From NCBI RefSeq assembly GCF_000410535.2, contig NC_021490.2:166001-230000 (forward strand): a stretch of 64,000 nucleotides of DNA, written 5' to 3'. Position 1 is the stretch's first letter, and every line of letters begins with the position of its first letter. The notes under the pieces are model-generated. The model was not told the DNA's origin and ran no database searches. It saw only the letters and a program-made list of their open reading frames with translations. Below are positions 33,758 through 42,889 of this stretch, in pieces. Both the position numbers and the translations under genes were made by a program. The DNA comes from Treponema pallidum subsp. pallidum str. Nichols. Its GTDB lineage: Bacteria; Spirochaetota; Spirochaetia; Treponematales; Treponemataceae.

Positions 33758-34201
33758 ATGCGCATTTACTTGAGGGTAGTACTTCCCCTGTCTCTTGCGC
33801 TGAACAGCTACGGTGTACTCGCCTTTTTCTGGGGAGAGCGGGGGGTGTGTGCCATGCGGCTACTGGAACGTGAGAAAAAGGAGCTCGTCCATCACATCCA
33901 GACGCTCGCAGAGCGTGGGCGCGACTTGGCTGCGGTGGTGGACGCTCTATCCTTTGACGAAGAGACTATCGGTGCGTATGCGCGTCAGCTAGGATATGTC
34001 CGCGCGGGGGATGTGTTAGTGAGGCCGGTAAACTTTACCGTTGCGCACATGCATACCCTTGATTCTGGGGATGCACGTCCGCTTGTTGCACCTGCATGTT
34101 TTAGCGACACGCGTTGCAAGGTGTACGCGCTGTGCGTCGGCTTCTTTGTCGTCCTGTTACAGCTGCTGTGGGGTAGCGCGCGTGCGTATTTTAAAACATG
34201 A
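33758..34201 (+). CDS. FtsB/DivIC-like septum protein
   Basis: 147 residues. An N-terminal membrane helix (about residues 5-25) is followed by a coiled coil ([23 protein letters not shown]) and the segment [25 protein letters not shown], which matches the end of FtsB/DivIC (usually YARexLGYvkpGE). Unusually, a second hydrophobic helix closes the protein ([18 protein letters not shown]). In the family it joins FtsL and FtsQ at the division septum. GAGG precedes the ATG. It overlaps the TsaC start by 20 bases. Confidence 0.77.
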
Positions 34202-34820
34202 GGCGCAGTCTGCGCACGCTGCTGCGCGTGCGCTCAAGGCCGGTGCGCTCGTAGCGTTGCCGACAGATACGGTGTACGGTTTCTCTGGCCTTGTGCCACA
34301 CGCTGTTCCGGATCTCATATGTCTGAAGGCGCGTGGGTGCACAGAGACGGAAGGGAACCGGAGAGAGGGCTATCCGTTCATTGCACTGCTTGCAGATCCA
34401 CAGGACGTGGTTGTCTATACCGGGACGCGGCTTCCTGCGGAGTTTCGTGCGCTGTGGCCTGGCCCGTATACGTTTGTGCTGCGCATGCAAGACGGCGCGA
34501 CGCAGGCGTTCCGCTGTCCTGCTGACCTGTGGCTGCGCTCAGTGATACGGGCAGTTGGGGGAGCGATCTTTTCCACGAGTGCAAATCGGCACGGCGAGCC
34601 GCCGCTGCAAGATGCACAGGACATCGACCACATCTTTGGAAAGCATCTTGCGCTGACCGTAGACGCAGGACCACTGACCGGCTCCCCAAGCGCGGTGATA
34701 GACCTCACGCACCCCGTGCCGCGTGTGCTCCGCGCTGGTGCGGCGCCGTTGCCTCTTGCAGGACTGGAAAGGCGTGACTCTCCTTCCCTCCCTCATGTGG
34801 GGGAAGTATGTAAAGAATGA
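34182..34820 (+). CDS. tsaC: L-threonylcarbamoyladenylate synthase (TsaC/Sua5/YrdC)
   Basis: About 212 residues. The motif ALPTDTVYGFSGLV near residue 26 is the YrdC signature. PFIALLADPQ, LWPGPYTFVLR near residue 95 and FSTSANRHGEPP near residue 130 follow in order, and SAVIDLT...RVLRAGAA ends the domain. It makes the intermediate for t6A37 of ANN-decoding tRNAs. The usual KGRP motif is altered to KARGCTETEGNR, a small insertion. GTG 34182 is chosen because the domain begins at once after it; the ATG at 34198 is out of frame. Confidence 0.85.
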   Translation: MRILKHEAQSAHAAARALKAGALVALPTDTVYGFSGLVPHAVPDLICLKARGCTETEGNRREGYPFIALLADPQDVVVYTGTRLPAEFRALWPGPYTFVLRMQDGATQAFRCPADLWLRSVIRAVGGAIFSTSANRHGEPPLQDAQDIDHIFGKHLALTVDAGPLTGSPSAVIDLTHPVPRVLRAGAAPLPLAGLERRDSPSLPHVGEVCKE

Positions 34821-34822
34821 GG

Positions 34823-35668
34823 TCAGTTGCGGACCCACTCCTCAGGCACCTCTTCATACTCAACAGAAGCGGTGTGCCCTGCGCCCCGCACGACAGGGGC
34901 GGTTCTGACGCCTGAAAGCCGGTTGTTTCCTGAGATCTTTGGGAACCTCCACTGGAGCGGACGCGCCTCCTGCGCGAGCTTCTGAGCGATCTCAGGGGGA
35001 AAATGAGAAAACTGTCGCGCATTGACTGCCCCCTTCTGTGACACCACGAGCACTCCGTCTGAAATTTTCAGCTTGAGGGGAACGGAAAGTCCGGAGCGCA
35101 ACACCGCGATGCCGCGGCCTTCGCTCACGATGACGATTCTTTCCCCTTCCTCTGTGCTGTGCCAGGAACCGGCGAGGGCATCTAGGGACGAAACGGATTC
35201 TTCACCTGCGCGCGTGTGCCGCATGCTAGACGTCTCTGTCTGATTTCCTGTCAGCGGGACAGAACGGTCAAACACATCTCGGACCAGGTGGCGCGAGTCA
35301 AGCAGAATGCGCGCTGCCGTCTCATATGTTTTGGAGAGCAGCCGCGTGGCGTTGTGATCTTTACCCTTGAGTGCAACAGCCAGTCTAATCCCCTCAGGGG
35401 TGAGGTCCATCGCGCCGCAAAATATGTAGTCAAGATTCCCTTTTTCGGGAAAACGGTGCGGCACCGCTTGCTCTCTGCAATCTACAACGTGATACCCACG
35501 CAACTCCCGAATGAAAGAAAAGAGCGCGTCGTTGATGGTAGTTTCTGTGTGCGCAGGCACACCAGACACTTCTAGCCTGTAGACGCCAACACGAGGAGCT
35601 GCGTGAACAGCATGCGCGAACAGCACGAACAGGATAAGCAGCCGAGAAGAACGGACACCTTTTTTCAT
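34823..35668 (-). CDS. Secreted protein of unknown function
   Basis: 281 residues from ATG 35668 ([11 protein letters not shown]...). A signal peptide with cleavage near HAVHAA|P is clear. No lipobox. The N-terminal domain ([11 protein letters not shown] ... [11 protein letters not shown] ... [19 protein letters not shown]) resembles the alpha/beta fold seen in bacterial TolB-like or CsgG-like periplasmic proteins, but this is only an impression. The C-terminal third holds the strand [17 protein letters not shown]. It starts 4 bases after smpB and converges with tsaC with a 2-base gap. Function is unknown. Confidence 0.72.
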
Positions 35669-35672
35669 GAGA

Positions 35673-36137
35673 CTAGTGGTGTCGCTCACAGAGGCTGCGG
35701 GACAGCTCCCGTGCGTTGTCGCGAGCTTTGATCTGCGCGCGCTTGTCAAAAAGCTTCTTGCCCTTGCAGATTCCCAGCGCTACCTTCACCCGCCCTGCTT
35801 TTAGGTAAAACTCCAGGGGGACCAGAGTATAGCCTTTCTCTTCAACCTTGCGCTTCAAGCGCGCAATCTGGTCCCGATGTGCCAGTAACTTCCGCATCCG
35901 ATCCGGATTGGGGGCAAAGGAGCAAGCATGCACGTACTCCGCAATATGCACATTCTTTAGCCACAGCTCGCCTCCGCGCATCTCTGCAAATGCGTCAGGA
36001 AAAGAAAGATGCCCCGCGCGCACAGACTTCACCTCCGTGCCTTCAAGCGCGATGCCACACTCTAGACGGTCTTCCACATGGTAATTGAAAAAAGCCTTGC
36101 GGTTCTTTGCAATGAGATGGGTTCCTGTGCCCCTCAT
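35673..36137 (-). CDS. smpB: SsrA-binding protein SmpB
   Basis: 154 residues, full length. Trans-translation factor that delivers tmRNA to stalled ribosomes. The N-terminus [13 protein letters not shown], the core [22 protein letters not shown] and the segments [24 protein letters not shown] and [10 protein letters not shown] are family hallmarks. The ATG at 36137 is fixed by the family N-terminus, yet no Shine-Dalgarno sequence precedes it and the -10 element lies 8 bases away. The tmRNA gene is not in this window. Confidence 0.97.
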
Positions 36138-36145
36138 GGCGCCGG

Positions 36146-36175
36146 ATGCTACCGGATAGGCACTTCCCTTGTCAA
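36146..36175 (-). promoter_or_regulatory. Promoter of smpB (leaderless geometry), sharing its -35 with an opposing promoter
   Basis: Minus strand: TTGACA (36175-36170), an 18-base spacer, TAGCAT (36151-36146), then 8 bases to the ATG. The same bases read TTGTCA on the plus strand (36169-36174), 18 bases before TAGGCT (36193-36198), a candidate promoter for the signal peptidase-like gene. Confidence 0.6.
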
Positions 36176-36224
36176 TTCGATTATCGCCGTGTTAGGCTGC
36201 CGTGTCTGGGAGGGACGCCGTTTT

Positions 36225-36932
36225 ATGTTTGCGCGGTGGAGAAGGTACTCATATTTGGCGCGGCGCGAAGCACGGCGGAATGCGACCGCAGTTTGTAGTG
36301 CTGGGGTGGGCTTCTTTCTGTTCTATCTTTTTATCACTACGCATGTGGTTGCAGCGTATCGCATTCAGGCGGACTCGATGCAGCCGACCCTGAGCGCAGG
36401 GGATTGCGTTCTTGCCTCGTCCCTGTTTCGCTTTGCCCGCATCAAGCGGGGGGATTTGGTGCTTGCAACTCCCCTTGAGAAAGAGGATATAGGCCTGTTT
36501 AAAAGGGCGATGAATGCTGTGTTAGGCTTCGCAAGCCTTCAATTGTACCGGCCGTTTGGCGCGGCAGATCGCATGTTTTCGCGGCCGCAAATGCGCAGGG
36601 TGGTGGGCCTTCCAGGGGACACTGTCTATATGCGCGATTTTGTGCTGTACGTTAAGCCCCACGGTCAGCAACACTTCCTCACGGAATTTGAAGTGAGTGC
36701 AGTTAGCTACGACGTGCGTAAGGGGGTGCTTCCTGAGCATTGGTCTGAACGGCTTCCCTTTTCTGGTTTCATGGAAGAGATGCAGTTGGACGAGCACTCC
36801 TACTTCGTGCTGTGCGATAATCGAATTGTCTCCAGTGATTCTCGTCTGTGGGGTGCCATCGACGGTAGTACGCAGATAAAAGCAAAGGCATTCATGCGTT
36901 ATTTCCCTTTCGGAGCATTTGGTGTCTTGTAG
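36225..36932 (+). CDS. Signal peptidase I-like protein with Arg in place of the catalytic Lys
   Basis: 235 residues. One N-terminal membrane helix (about residues 22-44) precedes a periplasmic domain of the S26 family. The catalytic Ser is in IQADSMQPTL (Ser51). Box C is IKRGDLVLA, box D is MRRVVGLPGDTV (residues 123-134) and box E is CDNRIVSSDSRLWG. In family members the Lys of the Ser/Lys dyad is the first residue of KRxxGLPGD; here it is Arg124. The first Gly of GDNR is Cys. Whether it cleaves signal peptides is open. GGGAGGGA precedes the ATG. Confidence 0.88.
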   Translation: MFARWRRYSYLARREARRNATAVCSAGVGFFLFYLFITTHVVAAYRIQADSMQPTLSAGDCVLASSLFRFARIKRGDLVLATPLEKEDIGLFKRAMNAVLGFASLQLYRPFGAADRMFSRPQMRRVVGLPGDTVYMRDFVLYVKPHGQQHFLTEFEVSAVSYDVRKGVLPEHWSERLPFSGFMEEMQLDEHSYFVLCDNRIVSSDSRLWGAIDGSTQIKAKAFMRYFPFGAFGVL

Positions 36933-36986
36933 TGTGTAGGCGCCGCATTTGTGGTGCGTGCTGCGCATCGTGCTGTTCCTTTTATC

Positions 36987-38168
36987 ATGTCTTCTGAGGT
37001 CGGTGCGTCTTTGTACGTGCACATCCCCTTCTGTGCGCAACGCTGTGCTTACTGCGATTTTTACTCCCTGGTGCGTTCAACCTATTTTAGGCCTCATCAG
37101 CCTTGTCCGCATTTTATCGATCGGCTGCTACAGGATGTGGCATTGCAGCGGGAGTGCTTTGGGGTCCAGGGGTGGCAGACAGTGTATATGGGTGGAGGTA
37201 CCCCTTCGCTATTGGCACCGCAGGACATTCGTCATTTTTGCGTAGCGTTACGCGCCGCGCAGCGGTATCCGATTCAGGAGTTCACTCTTGAGGTGAATCC
37301 TGAGGATGTGACCGAAGAGTTTTTGTGTGCGTGTGCAGAAGGCGGAGTAAACCGTTTATCCCTTGGGGTACAAAGTCTGCGTGATGAGGTGTTGCGTGCG
37401 GAGCGTCGTGCAGCCTCTGCTGAATGTGCTCGTACCGCGCTCCGCGTGATGACGGCAAATGCGCGCTTTTTCTCTGGCGGGGTGCGTATTTCAGCAGATC
37501 TCATCGCTGGATTGCGCGGGCAAACGGCGCGAATGGTGCGTGAGGATATAGATGAGCTTTTGTCTTTTGGGCTGAGACACGTGTCGCTATATGGGTTGTG
37601 TGTACCGCATCCGACTGAAACGCAAGAGGAGCGAATTGCAGCGCTTTGGGCACACGGCAGCGCGTATCTGGTGCGTGCAGGATTTAACCGGTATGAGCTT
37701 TCGAATTTTGCACGTACTGCGGCGGACGAGAGCGCGCACAACAGAGCATATTGGCGGATGGCACCGCACGCAGGGGTGGGGCCTGGCGCAGTTGGCACGC
37801 GTTTTGTCAACCTTTCTTTATCAAAGGAGGGGGCGTGGGCGATCCGCAGCACGGTGCGGAAACATCTTGGCCAATACTTAGCAGAAGTGTGTCGGGAAAA
37901 TGTGTATGAGCACGAATTCCTTACAGAACATATGTGTGTGCAAGAAGCATTGTTAATGGGATTACGTCTTGAACAGGGACTGGATGTGGTTACATTTCGT
38001 GCGCGGTTCGGGAAGGGAATTGAAGCGTACATTGGCAAAACAATCGCGCGGTGGCAGTGTCATGGCCGAATGCAGCGGACGGCGACGTCATTGCGTTTGA
38101 GTGCGCAGGCACGGGTATTTCTGGACAGTTTTTTGCGAGAGGCGTTTGCAGAACTTGCGCGCACGTGA
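36987..38168 (+). CDS. hemW: HemW-like radical SAM protein (heme chaperone family)
   Basis: 393 residues. The radical-SAM motif is CAQRCAYCDFYS (CX3CX2C), followed by YMGGGTPSLL, LEVNPEDVT and SLGVQSLRDEVL. The heme-binding motif of HemW, HNxxYW, is seen as HNRAYW. The fourth Cys of true HemN (CxC after the cluster motif) is absent, so it is HemW, not the oxygen-independent coproporphyrinogen oxidase. HemW delivers heme to respiratory enzymes in other bacteria; T. pallidum has no known heme synthesis or cytochromes, so its client is a puzzle. ATG 36987 is chosen (MSSEVGASLYVHIPFC). Confidence 0.88.
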   Translation: MSSEVGASLYVHIPFCAQRCAYCDFYSLVRSTYFRPHQPCPHFIDRLLQDVALQRECFGVQGWQTVYMGGGTPSLLAPQDIRHFCVALRAAQRYPIQEFTLEVNPEDVTEEFLCACAEGGVNRLSLGVQSLRDEVLRAERRAASAECARTALRVMTANARFFSGGVRISADLIAGLRGQTARMVREDIDELLSFGLRHVSLYGLCVPHPTETQEERIAALWAHGSAYLVRAGFNRYELSNFARTAADESAHNRAYWRMAPHAGVGPGAVGTRFVNLSLSKEGAWAIRSTVRKHLGQYLAEVCRENVYEHEFLTEHMCVQEALLMGLRLEQGLDVVTFRARFGKGIEAYIGKTIARWQCHGRMQRTATSLRLSAQARVFLDSFLREAFAELART

Positions 38169-38231
38169 GTGGTCGTGAGAATGGGTACGCCGTGTACTAT
38201 TTGAATTCGGGTATATTTCCTTTGGAAGAGC

Positions 38232-38260
38232 TTGACAGCCTGCGTTTGTCTTATTACCAT
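38232..38260 (+). promoter_or_regulatory. Predicted main promoter of the tuf-ribosomal protein operon
   Basis: TTGACA (38232-38237), a 17-base spacer and TACCAT (38255-38260). It lies 63 bases after hemW and would give a leader of about 265 bases before tuf. Confidence 0.6.
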
Positions 38261-38266
38261 CGGCCG

Positions 38267-38531
38267 CAAAATACCGGACTTGCGCGCCCGCGGTGGGACG
38301 CAAGAGGATGCCAAACCAGTCATCAAATGTTGGTTTGATGGTGTTCAGGTGGGTCCCCTTTCAAGCGTGCGCAATGCGCTTGGATCCCGCGCTGGTTGTG
38401 CGCGGTGCCTGAGAGGCCCGTTTGGTTGTAGCGCTGTCGATCCTTCGTTTCGCTTTTTTGTGCCTCCTTGTTGCGTGCGGGCGTGCGGGGTCCGCCGTAT
38501 CTGTGCCACAGATCTTTTGAGGAGGATTTTC
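38267..38531 (+). promoter_or_regulatory. Long 5' leader of the tuf operon with two overlapping inverted repeats
   Basis: With the promoter just upstream, this is the only gene-free stretch of more than 300 bases (38169-38531). It holds AAACCA (38313-38318) pairing with TGGTTT (38331-38336), and CATCAAA (38321-38327) pairing with TTTGATG (38334-38340); the two hairpins share bases and cannot form together. GAGGAGG lies 8 bases before tuf. I find no supported gene here. Confidence 0.5.
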
Positions 38532-39719
38532 ATGGCCAAGGAAAAGTTCGCGCGCACTAAAGTTCACATGAACGTGGGTACTATTGGGCACGTCGATCAC
38601 GGGAAGACAACGCTCTCTGCGGCGATCACCTCGTACTGTGCAAAGAAGTTCGGTGATAAGCAACTAAAATACGACGAGATTGACAATGCGCCCGAAGAGA
38701 AAGCGCGCGGGATCACCATTAACACGCGTCATCTTGAGTATCAGTCCGATCGTCGTCATTACGCGCATATTGATTGTCCTGGGCACGCGGACTATGTGAA
38801 GAATATGATCACGGGTGCTGCGCAGATGGACGGTGGTATTCTCGTCGTGTCTGCGCCTGACGGCGTTATGCCACAGACGAAGGAGCATCTTCTGCTCGCC
38901 CGTCAGGTTGGTGTTCCCTCCATCATTGTTTTTTTGAACAAGGTTGATTTGGTTGATGATCCTGAGTTGCTAGAGCTGGTGGAAGAAGAGGTGCGTGATG
39001 CGCTTGCTGGATATGGGTTTTCGCGTGAGACGCCTATCGTCAAGGGGTCTGCGTTTAAAGCTCTGCAGGATGGCGCTTCCCCGGAGGATGCAGCTTGTAT
39101 TGAGGAACTGCTTGCGGCCATGGATTCCTACTTTGAAGACCCAGTGCGTGACGACGCAAGACCTTTCTTGCTCTCTATCGAGGATGTGTACACTATTTCT
39201 GGGCGTGGTACCGTTGTCACGGGGCGCATCGAATGTGGGGTAATTAGTCTGAATGAAGAGGTCGAGATCGTCGGGATTAAGCCCACTAAGAAAACAGTGG
39301 TTACTGGCATTGAGATGTTTAATAAGTTGCTTGATCAGGGAATTGCAGGTGATAACGTGGGGCTGCTTTTGCGCGGGGTGGATAAAAAAGAGGTTGAGCG
39401 CGGTCAGGTGCTTTCTAAGCCCGGTTCTATTAAGCCACACACCAAGTTTGAGGCGCAGATCTACGTGCTCTCTAAGGAAGAGGGTGGCCGTCACAGTCCT
39501 TTTTTTCAAGGTTATCGTCCGCAGTTTTATTTTAGAACTACTGACATTACCGGTACGATTTCTCTTCCTGAAGGGGTAGACATGGTGAAGCCGGGGGATA
39601 ACACCAAGATTATAGGTGAGCTCATCCACCCGATAGCTATGGACAAGGGTCTGAAGCTTGCGATTCGTGAAGGGGGGCGCACTATTGCTTCTGGTCAGGT
39701 GACAGAGATTTTGTTGTAG
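38532..39719 (+). CDS. tuf: Elongation factor Tu
   Basis: 395 residues. GTPase that brings aminoacyl-tRNA to the ribosome. G1 is GHVDHGKTT, the switch-region [12 protein letters not shown] is intact, NKVD lies in [10 protein letters not shown] and the GSAFKAL segment completes the guanine site. Domains II and III follow ([28 protein letters not shown]). A strong GAGGAGG precedes the ATG. It is the first gene of the long ribosomal operon, in place of the usual rpsL-rpsG-fusA-tuf order. Confidence 0.98.
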   Translation: MAKEKFARTKVHMNVGTIGHVDHGKTTLSAAITSYCAKKFGDKQLKYDEIDNAPEEKARGITINTRHLEYQSDRRHYAHIDCPGHADYVKNMITGAAQMDGGILVVSAPDGVMPQTKEHLLLARQVGVPSIIVFLNKVDLVDDPELLELVEEEVRDALAGYGFSRETPIVKGSAFKALQDGASPEDAACIEELLAAMDSYFEDPVRDDARPFLLSIEDVYTISGRGTVVTGRIECGVISLNEEVEIVGIKPTKKTVVTGIEMFNKLLDQGIAGDNVGLLLRGVDKKEVERGQVLSKPGSIKPHTKFEAQIYVLSKEEGGRHSPFFQGYRPQFYFRTTDITGTISLPEGVDMVKPGDNTKIIGELIHPIAMDKGLKLAIREGGRTIASGQVTEILL

Positions 39720-39790
39720 GCGTTTGCGGCGCGGAGTGTGTTTGGAGTTATTTTGCAAGGTGGGTGCGGTTTTAGGCTGATGGAGGGGTT

Positions 39791-40099
39791 ATGGCCAGGG
39801 AGAGAATTCGGGTAAAACTGTGCGGATTTGACGTGGAGCTAGTGGATCAAAGTTCGCGCGCGATCGTGCACGCGGTGCAGAAGGCGGGCGCTGAGGTGCT
39901 CGGACCTATTCCGCTTCCGACTAGGATGCACAAGTTTACGGTCTTGCGCTCTCCTCATGTGAACAAGAAGTCGAGGGAACAGTTTGAGATGCGTACGCAC
40001 AAGCGGCTGATTGATATCATCGAACCTTCTCAGGAAGTGATGAATGCGCTTATGGGTTTAGAGCTTTCTGCAGGAGTGGATGTGCGGATAAAGCAGTGA
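39791..40099 (+). CDS. rpsJ: 30S ribosomal protein S10
   Basis: 102 residues, full length. [19 protein letters not shown] at the start and the long loop [31 protein letters not shown] identify S10, which sits in the head of the 30S subunit and also binds NusB in antitermination. GGAGGGG precedes the ATG; 71 bases after tuf. Confidence 0.98.
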   Translation: MARERIRVKLCGFDVELVDQSSRAIVHAVQKAGAEVLGPIPLPTRMHKFTVLRSPHVNKKSREQFEMRTHKRLIDIIEPSQEVMNALMGLELSAGVDVRIKQ

Positions 40100-40145
40100 G
40101 GCGTGTGTGTTTTGTCTGTGCGTTGCGATACGGAAGAGGTAGGTG

Positions 40146-40772
40146 ATGGTTGGTTTAATCGGCCAGAAAGTTGGTATGACCCAGATTTTTGACGCACGGG
40201 GTTGTGTTACGCCGGTGACGGTGATTCGGGTGGAGCACAACGTGGTGGTAGGACTGAAGGATGTGGAGCGCTTCGGTTACTCTGCAGTGATACTTGGCAC
40301 AGGGTGCATGAAGAAAAGTCGTATCTCAAAGCCATATGCTGGACAGTTCGCTGAGCGGATACCGCCGGTGAGGGTCATGAGGGAGTTTCGGGGCTTTACG
40401 TTGGACGTTTCGGTTGGGCAAGTGCTCGATGTGCGTGTATTGGAGTCCGTGCGTTATCTTGATGTGTGTGCTCTCTCAAAAGGAAAAGGATTTCAGGGAG
40501 TAGTGAAGCGGTGGGGTTTCAGCGGAGGTCGCTCTTCTCACGGATCGAAGTTTCATCGTGAAGCGGGTTCCACCGGGCAGTGTACGAGTCCTGGCCGTAC
40601 GTTTAAAAACGTAAAAATGCCGGGACGTATGGGGGCTGAGCGGGTGACGGTGCAGAATCTGCGTATTGAACGGATTGATGTGGGTTTGGGTGTCGTGATG
40701 GTGCGCGGTGCGGTGCCAGGTAGAAACAAGGCCACGGTGTTTCTGCGGACCGCGGTCAAGCGTGAAAGATAG
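40146..40772 (+). CDS. rplC: 50S ribosomal protein L3
   Basis: 208 residues. VGLIGQKVGMTQIFD at the start and the loop FSGGRSSHGSKFHREAGSTGQC...PGRMGAERVT are L3 hallmarks; the loop reaches toward the peptidyl-transferase centre. ATG 40146 is preferred to the GTG three bases before it. Confidence 0.97.
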   Translation: MVGLIGQKVGMTQIFDARGCVTPVTVIRVEHNVVVGLKDVERFGYSAVILGTGCMKKSRISKPYAGQFAERIPPVRVMREFRGFTLDVSVGQVLDVRVLESVRYLDVCALSKGKGFQGVVKRWGFSGGRSSHGSKFHREAGSTGQCTSPGRTFKNVKMPGRMGAERVTVQNLRIERIDVGLGVVMVRGAVPGRNKATVFLRTAVKRER

Positions 40773-40785
40773 GGGTGTATACGCA

Positions 40786-41436
40786 GTGGAAAAGACAGTG
40801 TATTCGGTTGAAGGTGTTGCGCTGCGGTCAGTTGAGCTTGATGAGAGTGTCTTTGGGCTTTCGGTGAACCGGGGTGTGATTTATTACGCGATAAATAGTG
40901 AGTTGAGTAACAAGCGCTTGGGGACTGCGTGTACTAAGGGACGTTCCGAAGTGCATGGTTCGAATACCAAGCCCTATAAGCAGAAGGGTACGGGTCGTGC
41001 TCGCCGCGGAGATAAGAAGTCTCCACTTCTGGTGGGGGGTGGTACTATATTTGGTCCTAAGCCGCGTGATTTTCACTATGCTCTCCCGAAGAAGGTGAAG
41101 CGTTTGGCCATGAAGTCTCTCCTAAGTTTAAAGGCGCAGGGGGATGCGCTGACAGTGATTGAGGACTTTACGGTCGAAAGTGGAAAAACTAGGGATCTGA
41201 TACAGGTGTTGCGTCATTTTGCACAAAGGGAGCGTACCGTTTTCATCTTGCAAAATGATGATGCGTTGTTGAAGCGTGCGGGGAGAAATATTCCAACGCT
41301 CAGTTTTTTGTCGTACAACCGTTTGCGCGCGCACGACCTTTTCTACGGGCGCAAGGTATTGGTTTTGGAGACTGCGGTACATAAGATCGCGGATTTCTAT
41401 CGGTCAAAGGATGCTGCACAAGATGGAACATACTGA
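40786..41436 (+). CDS. rplD: 50S ribosomal protein L4
   Basis: 216 residues, from a GTG start that fits the family N-terminus ([11 protein letters not shown]). The loop [29 protein letters not shown] and the [13 protein letters not shown] end mark L4, which lines the exit tunnel and in some bacteria represses the S10 operon. It overlaps rplW by 14 bases. Confidence 0.96.
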   Translation: MEKTVYSVEGVALRSVELDESVFGLSVNRGVIYYAINSELSNKRLGTACTKGRSEVHGSNTKPYKQKGTGRARRGDKKSPLLVGGGTIFGPKPRDFHYALPKKVKRLAMKSLLSLKAQGDALTVIEDFTVESGKTRDLIQVLRHFAQRERTVFILQNDDALLKRAGRNIPTLSFLSYNRLRAHDLFYGRKVLVLETAVHKIADFYRSKDAAQDGTY

Positions 41437-41707
41437 TGTAGTGATTGCTCCGGTGCTTACGGAGAAGTCGAATGCGCTGCGGCAACAGGGTAAGTACGTG
41501 TTCCGTGTTGCAGCTCGTGCGACAAAGATTCAGATTAAGCAGGCGGTGACGCAGCTTTTTGGAGTAACGGTTAGGCGGTGTACGGTAATGAATGTCTTTG
41601 GGAAGAAGAGGCGTGTTCGTCATCGGACCGGTAGGACGTCTGGGTGGAAGAAGGCGATCGTGCACGTTGCAGCAGGACAGTCAATTGGTGTTCTTGAGCG
41701 TGCATAG
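41423..41707 (+). CDS. rplW: 50S ribosomal protein L23
   Basis: About 94 residues from ATG 41423 ([16 protein letters not shown]). ATG 41411 is in frame but abuts its AAAGG site. APVLTEKSNALRQQGKYVFRVA and the Lys/Arg-rich loop are typical. L23 stands at the tunnel exit and docks trigger factor and SRP. Confidence 0.95.
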   Translation: MEHTDVVIAPVLTEKSNALRQQGKYVFRVAARATKIQIKQAVTQLFGVTVRRCTVMNVFGKKRRVRHRTGRTSGWKKAIVHVAAGQSIGVLERA

Positions 41708-41762
41708 CGGTAAGCTGCGGTAGCTGCGTAAGGTGCCAGAGCGGTGACCGAAGGAGACGGGG

Positions 41763-42584
41763 ATGGCGTTGAAGATGTATAGGCCTATGACGGCGGGCTT
41801 GCGGGGGCGTGTTGATCTGTGTCGTGCGGAGCTTACCGCGCGCACGCCCGAAAAGAGTCTTACACGCGGTAAGCCTGCCAAGGCGGGCAGGGGTGCTGGG
41901 GGTAGGATTTCGGTGCGTCATCGTGGGGGTGGGCATAAGCGGAGGTACCGTGATATCGATTTTAAACGTGATTTGCACGACATACCTGGCACGGTAAAGA
42001 CTATCGAGTATGACCCGAATCGAAGTGTGAACATCGCGCTTGTGTTTTACGCGAATGGTCAGAAGCGCTATATACTCGCACCCAAGGGTTTGAAGGTGGG
42101 ACAGCAGGTCGTTAGCGGAGAGAAGGTCCCTTTAGAGCCCGCGAACGCGCTGCCACTCGGGGTAATTCCAGTTGGTTTTACGGTGCATAACGTTGAGCTT
42201 ACGATCGGTAAGGGTGGTCAGATCGCGCGTTCTGCAGGCACCAGGGCGGTGATTGCGGCAAAGGACGGTGGCTATGTGATGCTTCGTTTGCCCTCTGGGG
42301 AGGCGCGTCTGGTGCATCGCAGGTGCTATGCCACTATTGGTGAATTAGGTAATGAGGATCATATGAACACGGCTTTGGGGAAGGCAGGTCGTGCGCGTTG
42401 GCGTGGGGTGCGGCCGACAGTTCGTGGTATGGCTATGAATCCTGTGGATCACCCGTTAGGTGGTGGTGAAGGGCGTGGTAAGGGACGTAACCCAGTAACT
42501 CCCTGGGGGCAGCCGTGTCGAGGATACAAGACGCGCAAGAAGCGCAGGGTATCCGATCGCTTTATCGTGTCAAAGAGAAAGTAA
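41763..42584 (+). CDS. rplB: 50S ribosomal protein L2
   Basis: 273 residues. KMYRPMTAGLRGRV near the N-terminus, GRISVRHRGGGHKRRYRDIDFKR, and GVRPTVRGMAMNPVDHPLGGGEGR with the conserved catalytic-region His. Needed for subunit joining and peptidyl transfer. GGAGACGGGG precedes the ATG. Full length. Confidence 0.98.
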   Translation: MALKMYRPMTAGLRGRVDLCRAELTARTPEKSLTRGKPAKAGRGAGGRISVRHRGGGHKRRYRDIDFKRDLHDIPGTVKTIEYDPNRSVNIALVFYANGQKRYILAPKGLKVGQQVVSGEKVPLEPANALPLGVIPVGFTVHNVELTIGKGGQIARSAGTRAVIAAKDGGYVMLRLPSGEARLVHRRCYATIGELGNEDHMNTALGKAGRARWRGVRPTVRGMAMNPVDHPLGGGEGRGKGRNPVTPWGQPCRGYKTRKKRRVSDRFIVSKRK

Positions 42585-42592
42585 GGGGGGGG
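42585..42592 (+). repeat. G8 tract acting as the ribosome-binding site of rpsS
   Basis: Eight G run from the base after the rplB stop codon (TAA) to one base before the ATG (42594). The only Shine-Dalgarno-like sequence of rpsS is thus a homopolymer that could change length. Confidence 0.7.
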
Positions 42593-42593
42593 T

Positions 42594-42881
42594 ATGTCTA
42601 GGTCGGTGAAGAAAGGTCCCTTCGTTGATAAAAAGCTGTATAAGCGAGTTGTCGAGATGAACAAAGCGGCTAATCAGAGAAATAAAAAGGTGATCAAGTC
42701 GTATTCGCGTTGTTCCACCATTATCCCTGAAATGGTGGGCTTCACTATCTCGGTGCACAATGGCAAGTCGTGGATCCCAGTGTACATTACGGAGGAGTTT
42801 GTGGGGCATAAGCTGGGTGAATTTTCTCCGACTCGTGTGTTCCGTGGGCATAGCGGTTCTGACAAGAAAGTGGGAAGGTAG
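42594..42881 (+). CDS. rpsS: 30S ribosomal protein S19
   Basis: 95 residues. [17 protein letters not shown] and [41 protein letters not shown] are typical of S19, in the 30S head near the A-site finger. Its ribosome site is an uninterrupted G8 tract. Confidence 0.98.
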
Positions 42882-42889
42882 GTGAACTG

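Noticed and set aside
38051..38338. 95-codon plus-strand frame across the end of hemW and the tuf leader
   Set aside because: Lies mostly inside hemW in another frame, spans the predicted promoter and has no family resemblance.
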